Origin: Micromonospora terminaliae
Lineage (GTDB): Bacteria; Actinomycetota; Actinomycetes; Mycobacteriales; Micromonosporaceae
NCBI RefSeq assembly: GCF_009671205.1
Contig: NZ_CP045309.1
Span: 6,590,001 to 6,654,000 of the forward strand
DNA: 64,000 bases
Direction of reading: 5' to 3'
Shown here: positions 1 through 8,312 of the stretch, one piece after another
How positions within the stretch are numbered: position 1 is the first letter of the stretch
Layout: every line of letters begins with the position of its first letter
Notes under the pieces: generated by a model
Database searches by the model: none
Seen by the model: the letters and a program-made list of their open reading frames with translations, nothing else
Told to the model about the DNA's origin: nothing
Program-made: the position numbers and the translations under genes

Positions 1-1
1 C

Positions 2-139
2 GGCGGGTTCAGCCTGGCCTCCGCGCCGGCGCTGCTGTGGCCGCTCTGGGGCGTCGCGCTGGGCGCGGCCACCCTGGCGTATTACCTGCGGCGGCGGGGT
101 GCGTGCGCCCGCTGCGGGCGGCCCGTCCCCGGTCGGTGA
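2..139 (+). CDS. 3' end of a small membrane protein (partial)
   Basis: The reading frame is open from base 2 to a TGA at 137-139, giving 45 C-terminal residues; the start lies outside the window. The visible part is one hydrophobic segment (LLWPLWGVALGAATLAYYL), an arginine triplet, and a short tail with two cysteines (CARC). This looks like a transmembrane helix followed by a cytoplasmic tail. I do not recognise the family. It ends about 60 bases before the AAA ATPase gene on the same strand and could be co-transcribed with it. Confidence 0.5.
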   Translation, partial: GGFSLASAPALLWPLWGVALGAATLAYYLRRRGACARCGRPVPGR

Positions 140-197
140 CGGGGCCGGCAACCCGGAAGGCGGCGCGCGGTCACCCGGCCGAGATAGCGTGGGTCGG

Positions 198-1634
198 GTG
201 ACTGCGCCCAACCAGGTTCCCCCGGTCCCGCCCGCCGACCTGCCCGGCACGCTCGGCGAGCTGCGGGCGTCCGGCCATCACTACCGCACGGTCAAGCAGG
301 AACTCCGCGACAACCTCCTCGCCCGGATGCGCGCCGGCGAGGAGCGCTTCCCCGGCATCGTCGGGTACGAGGACACGGTGCTGCCCGAGGTCGAGCGGGC
401 CCTGCTCGCCGGCCACGACATGGTGCTGCTCGGCGAGCGCGGCCAGGGCAAGACCCGGCTCATCCGCTCCCTCGGCGCGCTGCTCGACGAGTGGACCCCG
501 GTGCTCCCCGGCTCGGTGCTCAACGAGCACCCGATGCACCCGCTCACCCCGGCGTCCCGCGCCCTCGTCGCCGAGCGCGGCGACGACCTGCCGATCGGCT
601 GGCTGCACCGCTCGATGCGCTACGGCGAGAAGCTCGCCACCCCGGACACCAGCGTCGGCGACCTCATCGGCGACGTCGACCCGATCCGGCTCGCCCAGGG
701 GCGTACCCTCGGCGACCCGGAGACCATCCACTTCGGACTCGTGCCGCGCACCAACCGGGGCGTCTTCGCCGTCAACGAGCTGCCCGACCTGGCCGAGCGC
801 ATCCAGGTGGCGCTGCTCAACGTGCTGGAGGAACGGGACATCCAGGTCCGCGGCTACCAGCTCCGGCTGCCGCTGGACCTGCTCCTGGTGGCCAGCGCCA
901 ACCCGGAGGACTACACCAACCGGGGCCGGATCATCACCCCGCTCAAGGACCGCTTCGGTGCGGAGATCCGCACCCACTACCCGCTCGACCTGGAGCTGGA
1001 GCTGGCCCTGATCCGGCAGGAGGCGGACCTGCACGCCACCGTCCCGGAGCACGTGCTGGAGGTGCTCGCCCGGTTCGCCCGCGCCGTCCGCGAGTCGCCG
1101 TCGGTGGACCCGCGGTCCGGCGTCTCCGCCCGCTTCGCCATCGCCGCCGCCGAAACCGTCGCGGCCGCCGCGCTGCGCCGCGCCGGCCTGCTGGCCGCCG
1201 CCGCCCACGAGGCCCCGGTCGCCCGGGTCGGCGACGCCGTCTCGGTGACCTCCACGCTGCGCGGCAAGGTCGAGTTCGAGAGCGGCGAGGAGGGCCGGGA
1301 GATCGAGGTCCTCGGTCACCTGCTGCGGACCGCCACCGCCGAGACGTTCCGGGCCCGGCTGGCCGGGCTGGACCTCTCCGGGTTCACCGCGCTGGTCGCC
1401 GAGGGCGCCGAGATCGAGACCGGCGAGCTGGTCTCCTCGGCCGAACTGCTCCGCCAGGTCGGCACCGTACCCGGGCTGGCCAAGGTGCTCGACCGGCTCG
1501 GCCTCGGCGACGCGCCCACCCCCGAGGAGGCCGCCGCCGGGATCGAGTTCGTCCTTGAGGGCCTGCACCTCACCCGCCGGCTGGGCAAGGACGTCACCGA
1601 GTCCGGGCGCACCGTCTACGGCGGCCGGGGCTGA
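198..1634 (+). CDS. MoxR/ChlI-type AAA+ ATPase (magnesium-chelatase-like)
   Basis: A 478-residue AAA+ ATPase of the MoxR / magnesium chelatase subunit I type. Walker A is GERGQGKT at about residues 79-86. A helix-2-insert region follows, with AVNELPDLAERIQVALLN and then SANPEDYTNRGRIITPLKDR, the usual sensor-1 and arginine-finger region of this clade. The GTG at 198 is chosen because the protein from there begins just before the conserved region; an upstream ATG at 99 would overlap the previous gene, and a GTG at 189 is an alternative. The next gene starts 2 bp after the stop and encodes a VWA protein, the classic partner. Such pairs act as chaperone-like machines that remodel or insert cofactors into target proteins. 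No chlorophyll or cobalamin genes are nearby, so a true chelatase role is unlikely; the substrate is unknown. Confidence 0.88.
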   Translation: MTAPNQVPPVPPADLPGTLGELRASGHHYRTVKQELRDNLLARMRAGEERFPGIVGYEDTVLPEVERALLAGHDMVLLGERGQGKTRLIRSLGALLDEWTPVLPGSVLNEHPMHPLTPASRALVAERGDDLPIGWLHRSMRYGEKLATPDTSVGDLIGDVDPIRLAQGRTLGDPETIHFGLVPRTNRGVFAVNELPDLAERIQVALLNVLEERDIQVRGYQLRLPLDLLLVASANPEDYTNRGRIITPLKDRFGAEIRTHYPLDLELELALIRQEADLHATVPEHVLEVLARFARAVRESPSVDPRSGVSARFAIAAAETVAAAALRRAGLLAAAAHEAPVARVGDAVSVTSTLRGKVEFESGEEGREIEVLGHLLRTATAETFRARLAGLDLSGFTALVAEGAEIETGELVSSAELLRQVGTVPGLAKVLDRLGLGDAPTPEEAAAGIEFVLEGLHLTRRLGKDVTESGRTVYGGRG

Positions 1635-1636
1635 CC

Positions 1637-3589
1637 ATGGCCGGCAACCGGTTCCGGTACGGGCAGTGGCGCGGCGGGCCCGACCCGCTCGCCCCGCCCT
1701 ACGACGTACGCGCCGCCGTGGACGCGGTGGGCGCGGAGGTCCTCGCCGGCGGCAGCCTGCGGGACGCGCTGCGCGACCTGCTGCGGCGCGGCCCGCAGGG
1801 GCGCGGCGGCCTGGACGACGTGGCCGCCCGGGCCCGCCGGCTGCGCCGGGAGGCGCTGCGCCGGGGCGACCTGGACGGCGCGGTGACCCGTGCGCAGGCA
1901 CTGCTCGACCAGGCCCTCGCCGCCGAGCGGGAGGAGCTGCGCGGGCGGGACGACGACGACGCCCGCTTCGCCGAGGCGGTGCTGGACAACCTGCCCCGCT
2001 CGACCGCCCGGGCCGTGGAGGAACTGTCCGGGTACGACTGGGCCAGCGACGAGGCGCGCGCCAGCTACCAGCGGATCCTCGACGGGCTGCGCGGCGAGGT
2101 GCTCGAGCAGCGCTTCGCCGGGCTGCGCGACGCGGCGCGGGCCGCCGCCGACCCGGCCGCCCAGCGGCAGCTGGCCGAGATGATGCACGACCTCAACGAC
2201 CTGCTCGCCCGGCACGCCCGGTCCGAGGACACCACCGACGCGTTCGCCGAGTTCATGCGGCGGCACGGCGAGTTCTTCCCGGAGCGGCCGAAGGACGTCG
2301 ACGAGCTGATCGACGTGCTGGCCCGCCGGTCGGCGGCCGGGGAGCGGCTCATGCGGTCGCTGTCCGACCGGCAGCGCGAGGAACTGGCCGGGCTCATGCG
2401 CCAGTCCCTCGGCGAGCAGCTGGCCGGGGAGCTGTCCCAGCTCGACGCCCACCTGCGGTCGCTGCGCCCCGACCTCAACTGGCAGCGCGGCGAACGGGTC
2501 CGAGGCGACCAGCCGCTCGGCTACGGCGAGGCCACCGGCGCGCTCGGCGAGATCGCCGAACTGGACGAGCTGCTGGACTCCCTCGACCAGGACCACCCCG
2601 GCGCCACCCTCGACGACGTCGACGTCGAGGCGGTCGCCCGGACGCTCGGCCGGGACGCCGCCGACGACGTACGCCGGCTGCAGGAGCTGGAACGCGAGCT
2701 GCGCAGGCAGGGCTGGGTGACCCGGGACGCCGAGGGGCTGACGCTCAGCCCGAAGGCGCTGCGCCGGCTCGCCGGCACCGCCCTGCGCCGGGTCTTCGCC
2801 GACCTGACCGCCGGCCCGCGCGGCCAGCACGACCTGCGCTCCGCGGGTGCCGCCGGCGAGGTGAGCGGCGCCTCCCGCCAGTGGGAGTACGGCGACGAGC
2901 AGCCCCTCGACGTGGTGCGCACCCTCACCCGCGCGGTCCGCCGGGCCGGCCCCGGGGTGCCCGTGCAGCTCGCGGTCGAGGACTTCGAGGTGATGGAGAC
3001 CGAGCGGCGGGCATCGGCGGCGGTGGCGCTCTGCGTCGACCTGTCGTACTCGATGATCTCGCAGGGCCGTTGGGGGCCGATGAAGCAGACGGCGCTGGCC
3101 CTGTCGCACCTCATGGCGACGCGCTTCCCGCAGGACGCCCTGCAGATCATCGGTTTCGGCCGGGAGGCCATGCCGCTGACCCAGCAGGAGCTGGCCGCCG
3201 TGGAGCCGGACATGGAGCAGGGCACCAACCTCCAGCACGCGCTGCGGCTGGCCGGGCGGCACCTGCGCCGGCACCCGGGCGCCGAGCCGGTCGTGCTGGT
3301 GGTCACCGACGGAGAGCCCACGGCCCACCTCGACCCGGAGGGCGGGGAGGCGTACTTCCACTGGCCGCCGCTGCCCGAGACCATCGAGGCGACCATCCGC
3401 GAGGTGGACAAGCTGACCCGGTACGGCGCCACGCTGAACCTGTTCATGCTCGGTGACGACCCGGGGCTGCGCCGGTTCGTGGACGCGGTGGCCCGCCGAT
3501 CCAAGGGCCGGATGTTCACCCCCGACCTCGACGACCTCGGCGAGTACGTCGTCTCCGACTACCTCCGCGCCCGCCACGGCCGCCGCTGA
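1637..3589 (+). CDS. VWA-domain protein, partner of the MoxR/ChlI-type ATPase
   Basis: A 650-residue protein. The N-terminal two thirds is charged and helical, with many Arg/Glu/Ala-rich stretches. The C-terminal third is a von Willebrand factor A domain: the MIDAS motif DLSYS (DxSxS) begins at about residue 468, and the later elements GTNLQHAL and VVTDGEPT supply the remaining metal ligands. The layout is that of the ChlD/CoxE-like proteins that work with a MoxR-type ATPase. The start is 2 bp after the upstream gene, so the two are certainly one transcription unit and probably one complex. No signal peptide or membrane helix is evident, so the complex should be cytoplasmic. Confidence 0.87.
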   Translation: MAGNRFRYGQWRGGPDPLAPPYDVRAAVDAVGAEVLAGGSLRDALRDLLRRGPQGRGGLDDVAARARRLRREALRRGDLDGAVTRAQALLDQALAAEREELRGRDDDDARFAEAVLDNLPRSTARAVEELSGYDWASDEARASYQRILDGLRGEVLEQRFAGLRDAARAAADPAAQRQLAEMMHDLNDLLARHARSEDTTDAFAEFMRRHGEFFPERPKDVDELIDVLARRSAAGERLMRSLSDRQREELAGLMRQSLGEQLAGELSQLDAHLRSLRPDLNWQRGERVRGDQPLGYGEATGALGEIAELDELLDSLDQDHPGATLDDVDVEAVARTLGRDAADDVRRLQELERELRRQGWVTRDAEGLTLSPKALRRLAGTALRRVFADLTAGPRGQHDLRSAGAAGEVSGASRQWEYGDEQPLDVVRTLTRAVRRAGPGVPVQLAVEDFEVMETERRASAAVALCVDLSYSMISQGRWGPMKQTALALSHLMATRFPQDALQIIGFGREAMPLTQQELAAVEPDMEQGTNLQHALRLAGRHLRRHPGAEPVVLVVTDGEPTAHLDPEGGEAYFHWPPLPETIEATIREVDKLTRYGATLNLFMLGDDPGLRRFVDAVARRSKGRMFTPDLDDLGEYVVSDYLRARHGRR

Positions 3590-3594
3590 CCTCG

Positions 3595-3706
3595 CTCCAG
3601 CTCGCCGAGGTGGCGCTGTCCTCAGGGTTCCGATACCGCCACCTCGCTGACCGCCCTCCAGCTCGCCGAGGTGGCGCTGTCCGCGGGGTTCCGATACCGC
3701 CACCTC
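3595..3706. repeat. Tandem pair of 61-bp hairpin units
   Basis: Two direct copies start at 3595 and 3656 (period 61 bp) and differ at only a few bases over the first 50. Each contains cgaggtggcg and its inverted complement cgccacctcg about 20 bases apart, so each can fold into a hairpin of about 10 bp. A third cgaggtggcg half-site lies near 3857. The first copy starts 6 bases after the VWA gene, so it may act as a transcription terminator. Role otherwise unknown. Confidence 0.75.
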
Positions 3707-3990
3707 AGCGAACTGGAATCGGGCGCCGTTGAGGCCACCCGGCCGCGCTGGCCCCGAGCGAGCTGACCGTTGCGCCGGGTGACCGGTAGCGGCGGCTGGG
3801 CGTGCTGGTGCCCTCGGGCCGGTCCCGGCCCTCTCGCTTGATCGACTCCGGCTCGGCGAGGTGGCGGAGTCGGCCTGTGCCGGGATGCCCCCACTTCGGC
3901 GGTCTGGAGTCGATCACGTCCATCTGGCCGGCCGGTGGGGCAAGGGCGGATCGAGGCCGGGCTCGGCAGTCTCCTACGAGCCCGCGCGCA

Positions 3991-4037
3991 GATCTTGGCG
4001 ACTTGCCGTTCGCGGCGAACGGAAACTCGCCAAGATC
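3991..4037. repeat. 47-bp dispersed palindrome, copy 1
   Basis: An imperfect palindrome beginning GATCTTGGCGA and ending TCGCCAAGATC, with a GCCGTT/AACGG inner stem. Same length and ends as the copies at 4176, 5216 and 25018. Confidence 0.85.
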
Positions 4038-4085
4038 GCTAGCTGTCGCGAGGAATGTCGGATTTCGCCATCACCCGGCCGCTGA

Positions 4086-4136
4086 GTGGAACGGCATGGA
4101 TGTCTCCGCAGCCCGGATACACCCATGGTGTTCCAC
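4086..4136. repeat. 51-bp imperfect palindrome
   Basis: Begins gtggaac..atgg and ends ccat..gttccac, with inner arms tgtctccg and cggataca. About 11 of the 14 outer pairs match. It is unrelated in sequence to the 47-bp family beside it. Confidence 0.55.
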
Positions 4137-4175
4137 ACGCCCGGGCCGGGCGTCATGTGCATGCGGTTCTGGGGC

Positions 4176-4222
4176 GATCTTGGACAGTTGCTGTTCGCTG
4201 CGAACGGTAACTGTCCAAGATC
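4176..4222. repeat. 47-bp dispersed palindrome, copy 2
   Basis: Begins GATCTTGGACAGTT and ends AACTGTCCAAGATC. Compared with copy 1 the stem has changed on both arms, so pairing is kept. The inner GTTCGC/GCGAAC pairs complete a long hairpin. Confidence 0.87.
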
Positions 4223-4576
4223 TGCAGCCGGCGCGACGATCGTTGCGCGGCTTGGGGTGAATGTCCGGATCGGGGCTGTGATCGGCGGCATCCCGGCGGT
4301 GGAATGGCCGGCGGGCGGGGGTCGTTGTATCCGGGTGAACGACCGAGGAAGGCGCCCCGCGGATCGGGGTGGCCGGCCCCCGGACCGCCCCCGAGATGGG
4401 CGCGGCGATCCCGGAATGATGGTGGGCCGCCGGTCGTTGTACATGGTCCCGGCGCGACGAAGAGGCTCAGCCCCGCGCGCCGATGATCCCCCAAGACTTT
4501 CTTTGAGCGCCTGACGTGGTGCTTGCGCACGGCCGACCCCCATCGGTGTGTGCGCCAACCCCCGAGGAGCTTTCTC

Positions 4577-5155
4577 ATGAACACGATGCTGCGGAAGAGC
4601 GTGCTGGGTATTGCTGGTCTGGCCTTCACCGGTGGGATCTTCGCCGGTCCGGTCGCCGCCCACGCCGACGCTGCCCCGGTGCAGGGCACCAAGCCGGCTG
4701 CGGTCGCGGTGCAGGGTGACAAGCTGATCCCGCACGGCGTGCAGGGCGCCCAGTCGAAGATCGACCTGAACGACGAGCAGACCGCCAACGCCAAGGCGAT
4801 CATCGCGGCGACGAAGAAGGCCGGTCTGCCGGAGCGGGCGGCGGTCATCTCGATCGCGACCAGCCTGCAGGAGTCGAAGCTGGAGAACCTGGGCCACCTC
4901 GGCGACGCCAACGACCATGACTCGCTGGGCCTGTTCCAGCAGCGCCCGTCCAGTGGTTGGGGTTCGCCGGAGCAGATCACCGACCCCGAGTACGCCACCC
5001 TGGCGTTCGAGAAGGGCCTGAAGCAGGTCGACGGCTGGCAGGACATGCCGCTGACCGAGGCCGCCCAGACCGTGCAGGTCTCGGCCTACCCCGACGCGTA
5101 CGCGCAGTGGGAGCAGCAGGCCGCCGACATCGTCGCCCACAACTGGAACAGCTGA
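4577..5155 (+). CDS. Secreted SLT/lysozyme-like protein
   Basis: A 192-residue exported protein. A positively charged start (MNTMLRKS) is followed by a hydrophobic core and an AHA cleavage site near residue 30, a typical signal peptide. The mature part has a short linker and then a domain beginning DEQTANAKAIIAATKKAGLP, with IATSLQESKLENL and DSLGLFQQRPSSGWG. This pattern occurs in actinobacterial lytic-transglycosylase-like or phage-tail-lysozyme-like domains, where the Glu after SLQ would be the catalytic candidate. It probably acts on peptidoglycan outside the cell. The ATG at 4577 has GAGGAG 8 bases upstream, so the longer open frame from 4523 is not used. A strong terminator (5170-5205) follows directly, so the gene is monocistronic. 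Enzyme activity is inferred, not certain. Confidence 0.75.
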   Translation: MNTMLRKSVLGIAGLAFTGGIFAGPVAAHADAAPVQGTKPAAVAVQGDKLIPHGVQGAQSKIDLNDEQTANAKAIIAATKKAGLPERAAVISIATSLQESKLENLGHLGDANDHDSLGLFQQRPSSGWGSPEQITDPEYATLAFEKGLKQVDGWQDMPLTEAAQTVQVSAYPDAYAQWEQQAADIVAHNWNS

Positions 5156-5169
5156 CACACACAACGAAC

Positions 5170-5205
5170 GCTGGCCGGCACCCCCAACACGGGGTGCCGG
5201 CCAGC
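5170..5205 (+). terminator. Rho-independent-type hairpin after the secreted protein gene
   Basis: A perfect 15-bp inverted repeat (gctggccggcacccc and its complement) with a 6-base loop starts 15 bases after the stop codon. There is no clear T-tract, which is common in high-GC actinobacteria. Confidence 0.8.
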
Positions 5206-5215
5206 GGCGTCTTCA

Positions 5216-5262
5216 GATCTTGGCGAGTTGTCGTCGGCAGGGAACGGCAACTTGCCAAGATC
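5216..5262. repeat. 47-bp dispersed palindrome, copy 3
   Basis: Begins GATCTTGGCGAGTTG and ends CAACTTGCCAAGATC. It sits 10 bases after the terminator of the secreted-protein gene, between it and the next gene. Confidence 0.85.
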
Positions 5263-5344
5263 GCGACACGTCGGAAGCCCCATCCGGGTGAACGCGGCGG
5301 CGTACCCGCGGTGGGGGCGTCGCGGGCGGGGGTTGGATGCGGGC

Positions 5345-5830
5345 ATGGACGAGGTGGACGCCGCGGCGTTGCGGCGGGCGTACGAAGAGGTGCTCGTGGA
5401 GGTGGACACGGGCGGGTTCGGGCCGCCCCCGGACGGGGAGTTGAGCGCCGAGCAGATCGTGGCGCACCTCGCCGCCAACGACGAGCTGATGAGCGAGGCG
5501 ACCGAGGCGGTGCTGGTCGGCTCGCCGTTCGCCTACTACGACCTGGAGACCATCCACCGGCCGCAGCTCGACGCGCTGGTCTCCGAGTGCGGCGGCCTGG
5601 ACGGACTCGCCGTGCTGCTCCGGGCCACGAGCCAGAAGCTCTGCGCCCTCGCCGACCGCCTCGGCCCGGCCGCCGAGACGCCGGTCGACACCGTGCTGCG
5701 GGAGGGCTTCGACCTCGACGTGGACGAGTCCCTGCCCTGGGGTCGGGCGCTCGACCTGCACACCCGCGTCCACCTCCCCATGCACCTGGCCCAGCTCCGC
5801 GCCCTCCGCCGCCAGCCCCACCTGGCCTGA
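5345..5830 (+). CDS. DinB/maleylpyruvate-isomerase-like four-helix protein
   Basis: A 161-residue protein with no membrane segment. Conserved-looking histidines occur at AEQIVAHLAANDEL and near the C-terminus in LHTRVHLPMHLAQL, which resembles the DinB / mycothiol-dependent maleylpyruvate isomerase helical bundle that binds a metal through three histidines. The assignment is tentative because the third ligand is not obvious. The ATG at 5345 is chosen because the earlier in-frame start at 5228 would run through palindrome copy 3. The gene stands alone and converges on the GlxA-type regulator gene. Confidence 0.55.
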   Translation: MDEVDAAALRRAYEEVLVEVDTGGFGPPPDGELSAEQIVAHLAANDELMSEATEAVLVGSPFAYYDLETIHRPQLDALVSECGGLDGLAVLLRATSQKLCALADRLGPAAETPVDTVLREGFDLDVDESLPWGRALDLHTRVHLPMHLAQLRALRRQPHLA

Positions 5831-5979
5831 CCGCACGCGGCGGCCACTGAGCCGGGGCAGCCGCCGCAGCCGCCCGGCCACCTCACCTGACCGCAGCCAG
5901 CGGCCACCACGCCGGGCGGCCGCCACCGGAGCCTCGCCGATGCCAGGTCGGCCACCCAGCAGACGGAACAACCGCCCGT

Positions 5980-6942
5980 TCAGGGAACCGGGCGGAAGGT
6001 GCGGCGGTAGGCGCTGGGGGCCACTCCGACCCGCGAGTGGAAGTGCTGGCGCAGGGCTGCCGTGGTGCCGAAGCCGGCGTGCCGGGCGATCTGGTCGACC
6101 GTCAGGTCCGTGGTCTCCAGCAGCACCCGGGCGTGCTCGGTGCGCTGCTGGAGCAGCCACTGCGCCGGGCTGAGCCCGGTCTCCGAGCGGAAGTGCCGGG
6201 TGAAGGTGCGCACGCTCATCCGGGCGTGCGCGGCCAGTTCGCGCAGGGCGACCGGTTCGTGCAGCCGTTGCCGGGCCCACTCCCGGGTGGCCGCCGTGCC
6301 GGTGTCCGTGGTCCGCGGCACCGGGCGCTCGATGTACTGGGCCTGGCCGCCGTCGCGCCACGGCGGCACCACGCAGCGCCGGGCCGACCGGTTGGCCACC
6401 GCGCTGCCGTGGTCGGTGCGGATGACGTGCAGGCAGAGGTCGATGCCGGCGGCCACCCCGGCCGAGGTGAGCACCCCGTCGTCGTCGATGAAGAGCACGT
6501 CCGGGTCGAGGTCCACCTGCGGGTGGAACCGGCGGAACCGGTCCGCGTACGCCCAGTGGGTGGTGGCCCGGCGGCCGTCGAGCAGGCCGGCGGCGGCCAG
6601 CACGAACGCGCCCGTGCAGATCGACATGATCCGGGCACCCCGGTCGTGGGCGGCGCGCAGCGCGGCCGCCACCGCAGCGTCCAGCGTCCCGTCGGTCAGT
6701 GGGGGGCCGTCGTGGAGGCCGGGGACGATCACCGTGTCGGCGGAGTCCAGCAGCTCGAGGCCGTGGTCGGGCAGGACCTGGAAGCCGGCCGTGCTGCGGA
6801 CGGGCCGGCCGCCCGGGGTGCAGACCTCGACGCGGTAGAGGGGGGTCAGGTCGCCGGTGCGGGCGGTGCCGAAGACCTGAGACGGGGTGCCCAGGTCGAG
6901 GCCGACCACGTCGTCGAGGGCAAGGACGGCGATACGGTGCAT
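5980..6942 (-). CDS. GlxA/FtrA-family transcriptional regulator (DJ-1/PfpI plus AraC HTH)
   Basis: A 320-residue regulator. Residues 1 to about 180 form a DJ-1/PfpI-like domain (HRIAVLALDDVVGLDLGTP, then SICTGAFVLAAAG with the nucleophile-elbow Cys). The last 100 residues form two AraC-type helix-turn-helix motifs (LRELAAHARMSVRTFTRHFR and TVDQIARHAGFGTTAALRQHF). In this family the N-terminal domain is thought to sense a small molecule. The ATG at 6942 is chosen because it begins the DJ-1 fold; one at 6960 is possible. It is transcribed divergently from an MFS transporter gene about 70 bases away, which is the likeliest target. Confidence 0.9.
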   Translation of the reverse strand: MHRIAVLALDDVVGLDLGTPSQVFGTARTGDLTPLYRVEVCTPGGRPVRSTAGFQVLPDHGLELLDSADTVIVPGLHDGPPLTDGTLDAAVAAALRAAHDRGARIMSICTGAFVLAAAGLLDGRRATTHWAYADRFRRFHPQVDLDPDVLFIDDDGVLTSAGVAAGIDLCLHVIRTDHGSAVANRSARRCVVPPWRDGGQAQYIERPVPRTTDTGTAATREWARQRLHEPVALRELAAHARMSVRTFTRHFRSETGLSPAQWLLQQRTEHARVLLETTDLTVDQIARHAGFGTTAALRQHFHSRVGVAPSAYRRTFRPVP

Positions 6943-7012
6943 GGCCCGATTATTGCGCATGATGGCTTTCCGGCCACTCGTCGCGCCGGCCCGGCCCGCC
7001 GAGACTCGGAAC

Positions 7013-8308
7013 GTGACCCGACACCGTCTGCATCCGGCCTGGCTCGTGGCCGGCGTCTCGTTCGTCGCCCTGGTCGGCGCCGCCGGCTTCCGCGCTACCC
7101 CCGGCGTGCTGTTGCACCCGCTGCACGCCGAGTTCGGCTGGCCGCTGGCCACCATCTCCGCCGCGGTCTCGGTCAACCTCATGCTCTACGGGCTCACCGC
7201 CCCCTTCGCCGCCGCACTGATGGACCGGTTCGGCATCCGCCGGGTGGTCGCCGGGGCGCTGCTGCTGGTGGCGCTGGGCAGCGCGCTGACCGTGGGTATG
7301 ACGGCGAGCTGGCAGCTGATCCTCTGCTGGGGCGTACTCGTGGGGCTGGGCACCGGCTCGATGGCGCTGGCCTTCGTGGCGACGGTCACCGGGCGTTGGT
7401 TCGTCAAGCGCCGGGGCCTGGTCACCGGCGTGCTCACGGCCGGCGGCGCCGCGGGCCAGCTGGTGTTCCTCCCGCTGGTCGCCGTGCTGGTACGCGACCA
7501 CGGCTGGCGGGTGGCGGCGCTGGTCGTGGCCGGGGCCGCGCTGGCGGTCGTACCCCTGGTGGTGTGGCTGCTCCGCGAGCACCCGGCGGATCTCGACCTG
7601 CCCGCCTACGGCGCGGCCGAGGTCGTGCCCCCGGCGCCGCCGGCCGGCGGGGCGGCGGCCCGGGCGATCGGCGCGCTGGCCGCCGCCGCGCGGACCCGGC
7701 CGTTCTGGCTGCTGGCCGGCGGCTTCGCGATCTGCGGCGCGACCACGAACGGCCTGGTCGGCACCCACTTCGTGCCGGCCGCGCACGACCACGGGCTGCC
7801 GGAGACCACCGCGGCCGGCCTGCTCGCCCTGGTTGGGCTCTTCGACATCGTCGGCACGGTCGCCTCCGGCTGGCTCACCGACCGGGTGGACAGCCGGCTG
7901 CTGCTCGGCGCCTACTACGCGCTGCGCGGCGCCTCGCTGCTGGTGCTGCCGAGCCTCTTCGCCGACTCCGCGCGGCCGAGCATGCTGGTCTTCATCGTCT
8001 TCTACGGCCTGGACTGGGTGGCCACCGTGCCGCCCACCGTGGCGCTGTGCCGGGAGTGGTTCGGCGCGTCCGGCGCGGTCGTCTTCGGCTGGGTGTTCGC
8101 CGCCCACCAGGTCGGCGCGGCGCTCGCCGCCACCGGGGCCGGGCTGGTCCGCGACCGGCTCGGCGACTACGCCCCGGCCTGGTACGTGGCCGGTGCCCTC
8201 TCGATCGGCGCGGCGGGGCTCTCCCTGCTGCTGCGCCGCCGGGGCGACGAGCCCGCGTTCGCCCTTCCCGTGGCGGTCGGCCGCCGGGCCTGGAGCTACC
8301 GGGGCTGA
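7013..8308 (+). CDS. MFS transporter
   Basis: A 431-residue major facilitator with about 12 hydrophobic segments. The loop 2-3 signature LMDRFGIRRVVAG appears after the second helix, and GWLTDRVDSRLLLG is the equivalent in the second half. Overall resemblance is to the oxalate/formate-type or monocarboxylate-like MFS branch. The GTG at 7013 gives the compact N-terminus (VTRHRLHPAWLVAGVSF); an ATG at 6962 would add 17 residues and reach into the divergent promoter region. It faces away from the GlxA-type regulator gene, so control by that protein is probable. The substrate cannot be told from sequence. Confidence 0.85.
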   Translation: MTRHRLHPAWLVAGVSFVALVGAAGFRATPGVLLHPLHAEFGWPLATISAAVSVNLMLYGLTAPFAAALMDRFGIRRVVAGALLLVALGSALTVGMTASWQLILCWGVLVGLGTGSMALAFVATVTGRWFVKRRGLVTGVLTAGGAAGQLVFLPLVAVLVRDHGWRVAALVVAGAALAVVPLVVWLLREHPADLDLPAYGAAEVVPPAPPAGGAAARAIGALAAAARTRPFWLLAGGFAICGATTNGLVGTHFVPAAHDHGLPETTAAGLLALVGLFDIVGTVASGWLTDRVDSRLLLGAYYALRGASLLVLPSLFADSARPSMLVFIVFYGLDWVATVPPTVALCREWFGASGAVVFGWVFAAHQVGAALAATGAGLVRDRLGDYAPAWYVAGALSIGAAGLSLLLRRRGDEPAFALPVAVGRRAWSYRG

Positions 8309-8312
8309 CGGG

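Larger units (their letters stand above)
3590..4576. other. Non-coding, palindrome-rich intergenic region
   Basis: Nearly 1 kb with no convincing gene: the open frames here lack family resemblance and overlap the hairpins. It holds a tandem pair of hairpin units (3595-3706), two copies of a 47-bp dispersed palindrome (3991-4037 and 4176-4222), a 51-bp imperfect palindrome (4086-4136), and two copies of ggtcgttgta (around 4319 and 4432). The last 60 bases are the leader of the next gene and contain a GCGCAC/GTGCGC stem just before the ribosome binding site. Confidence 0.7.

Noticed and set aside
1637-3589. Magnesium chelatase for bacteriochlorophyll or cobalamin
   Set aside because: The AAA/VWA pair resembles chelatase subunits, but there is no ChlH/CobN-type large subunit or pigment gene nearby; the MoxR-type role is more likely.
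171-3703. Very long minus-strand open frames opposite the AAA/VWA genes
   Set aside because: They are mirror frames of GC-rich codons, rich in Gly/Pro/Arg or Val/Gln, with no family resemblance; the plus-strand proteins have clear domains.
4254-4576. Possible c-di-AMP (ydaO) riboswitch before the secreted SLT-like gene
   Set aside because: ggggtgaatgtccggatcgg near 4254 faintly resembles part of the motif, but the rest of the conserved core is missing and the distance to the start codon is too long.
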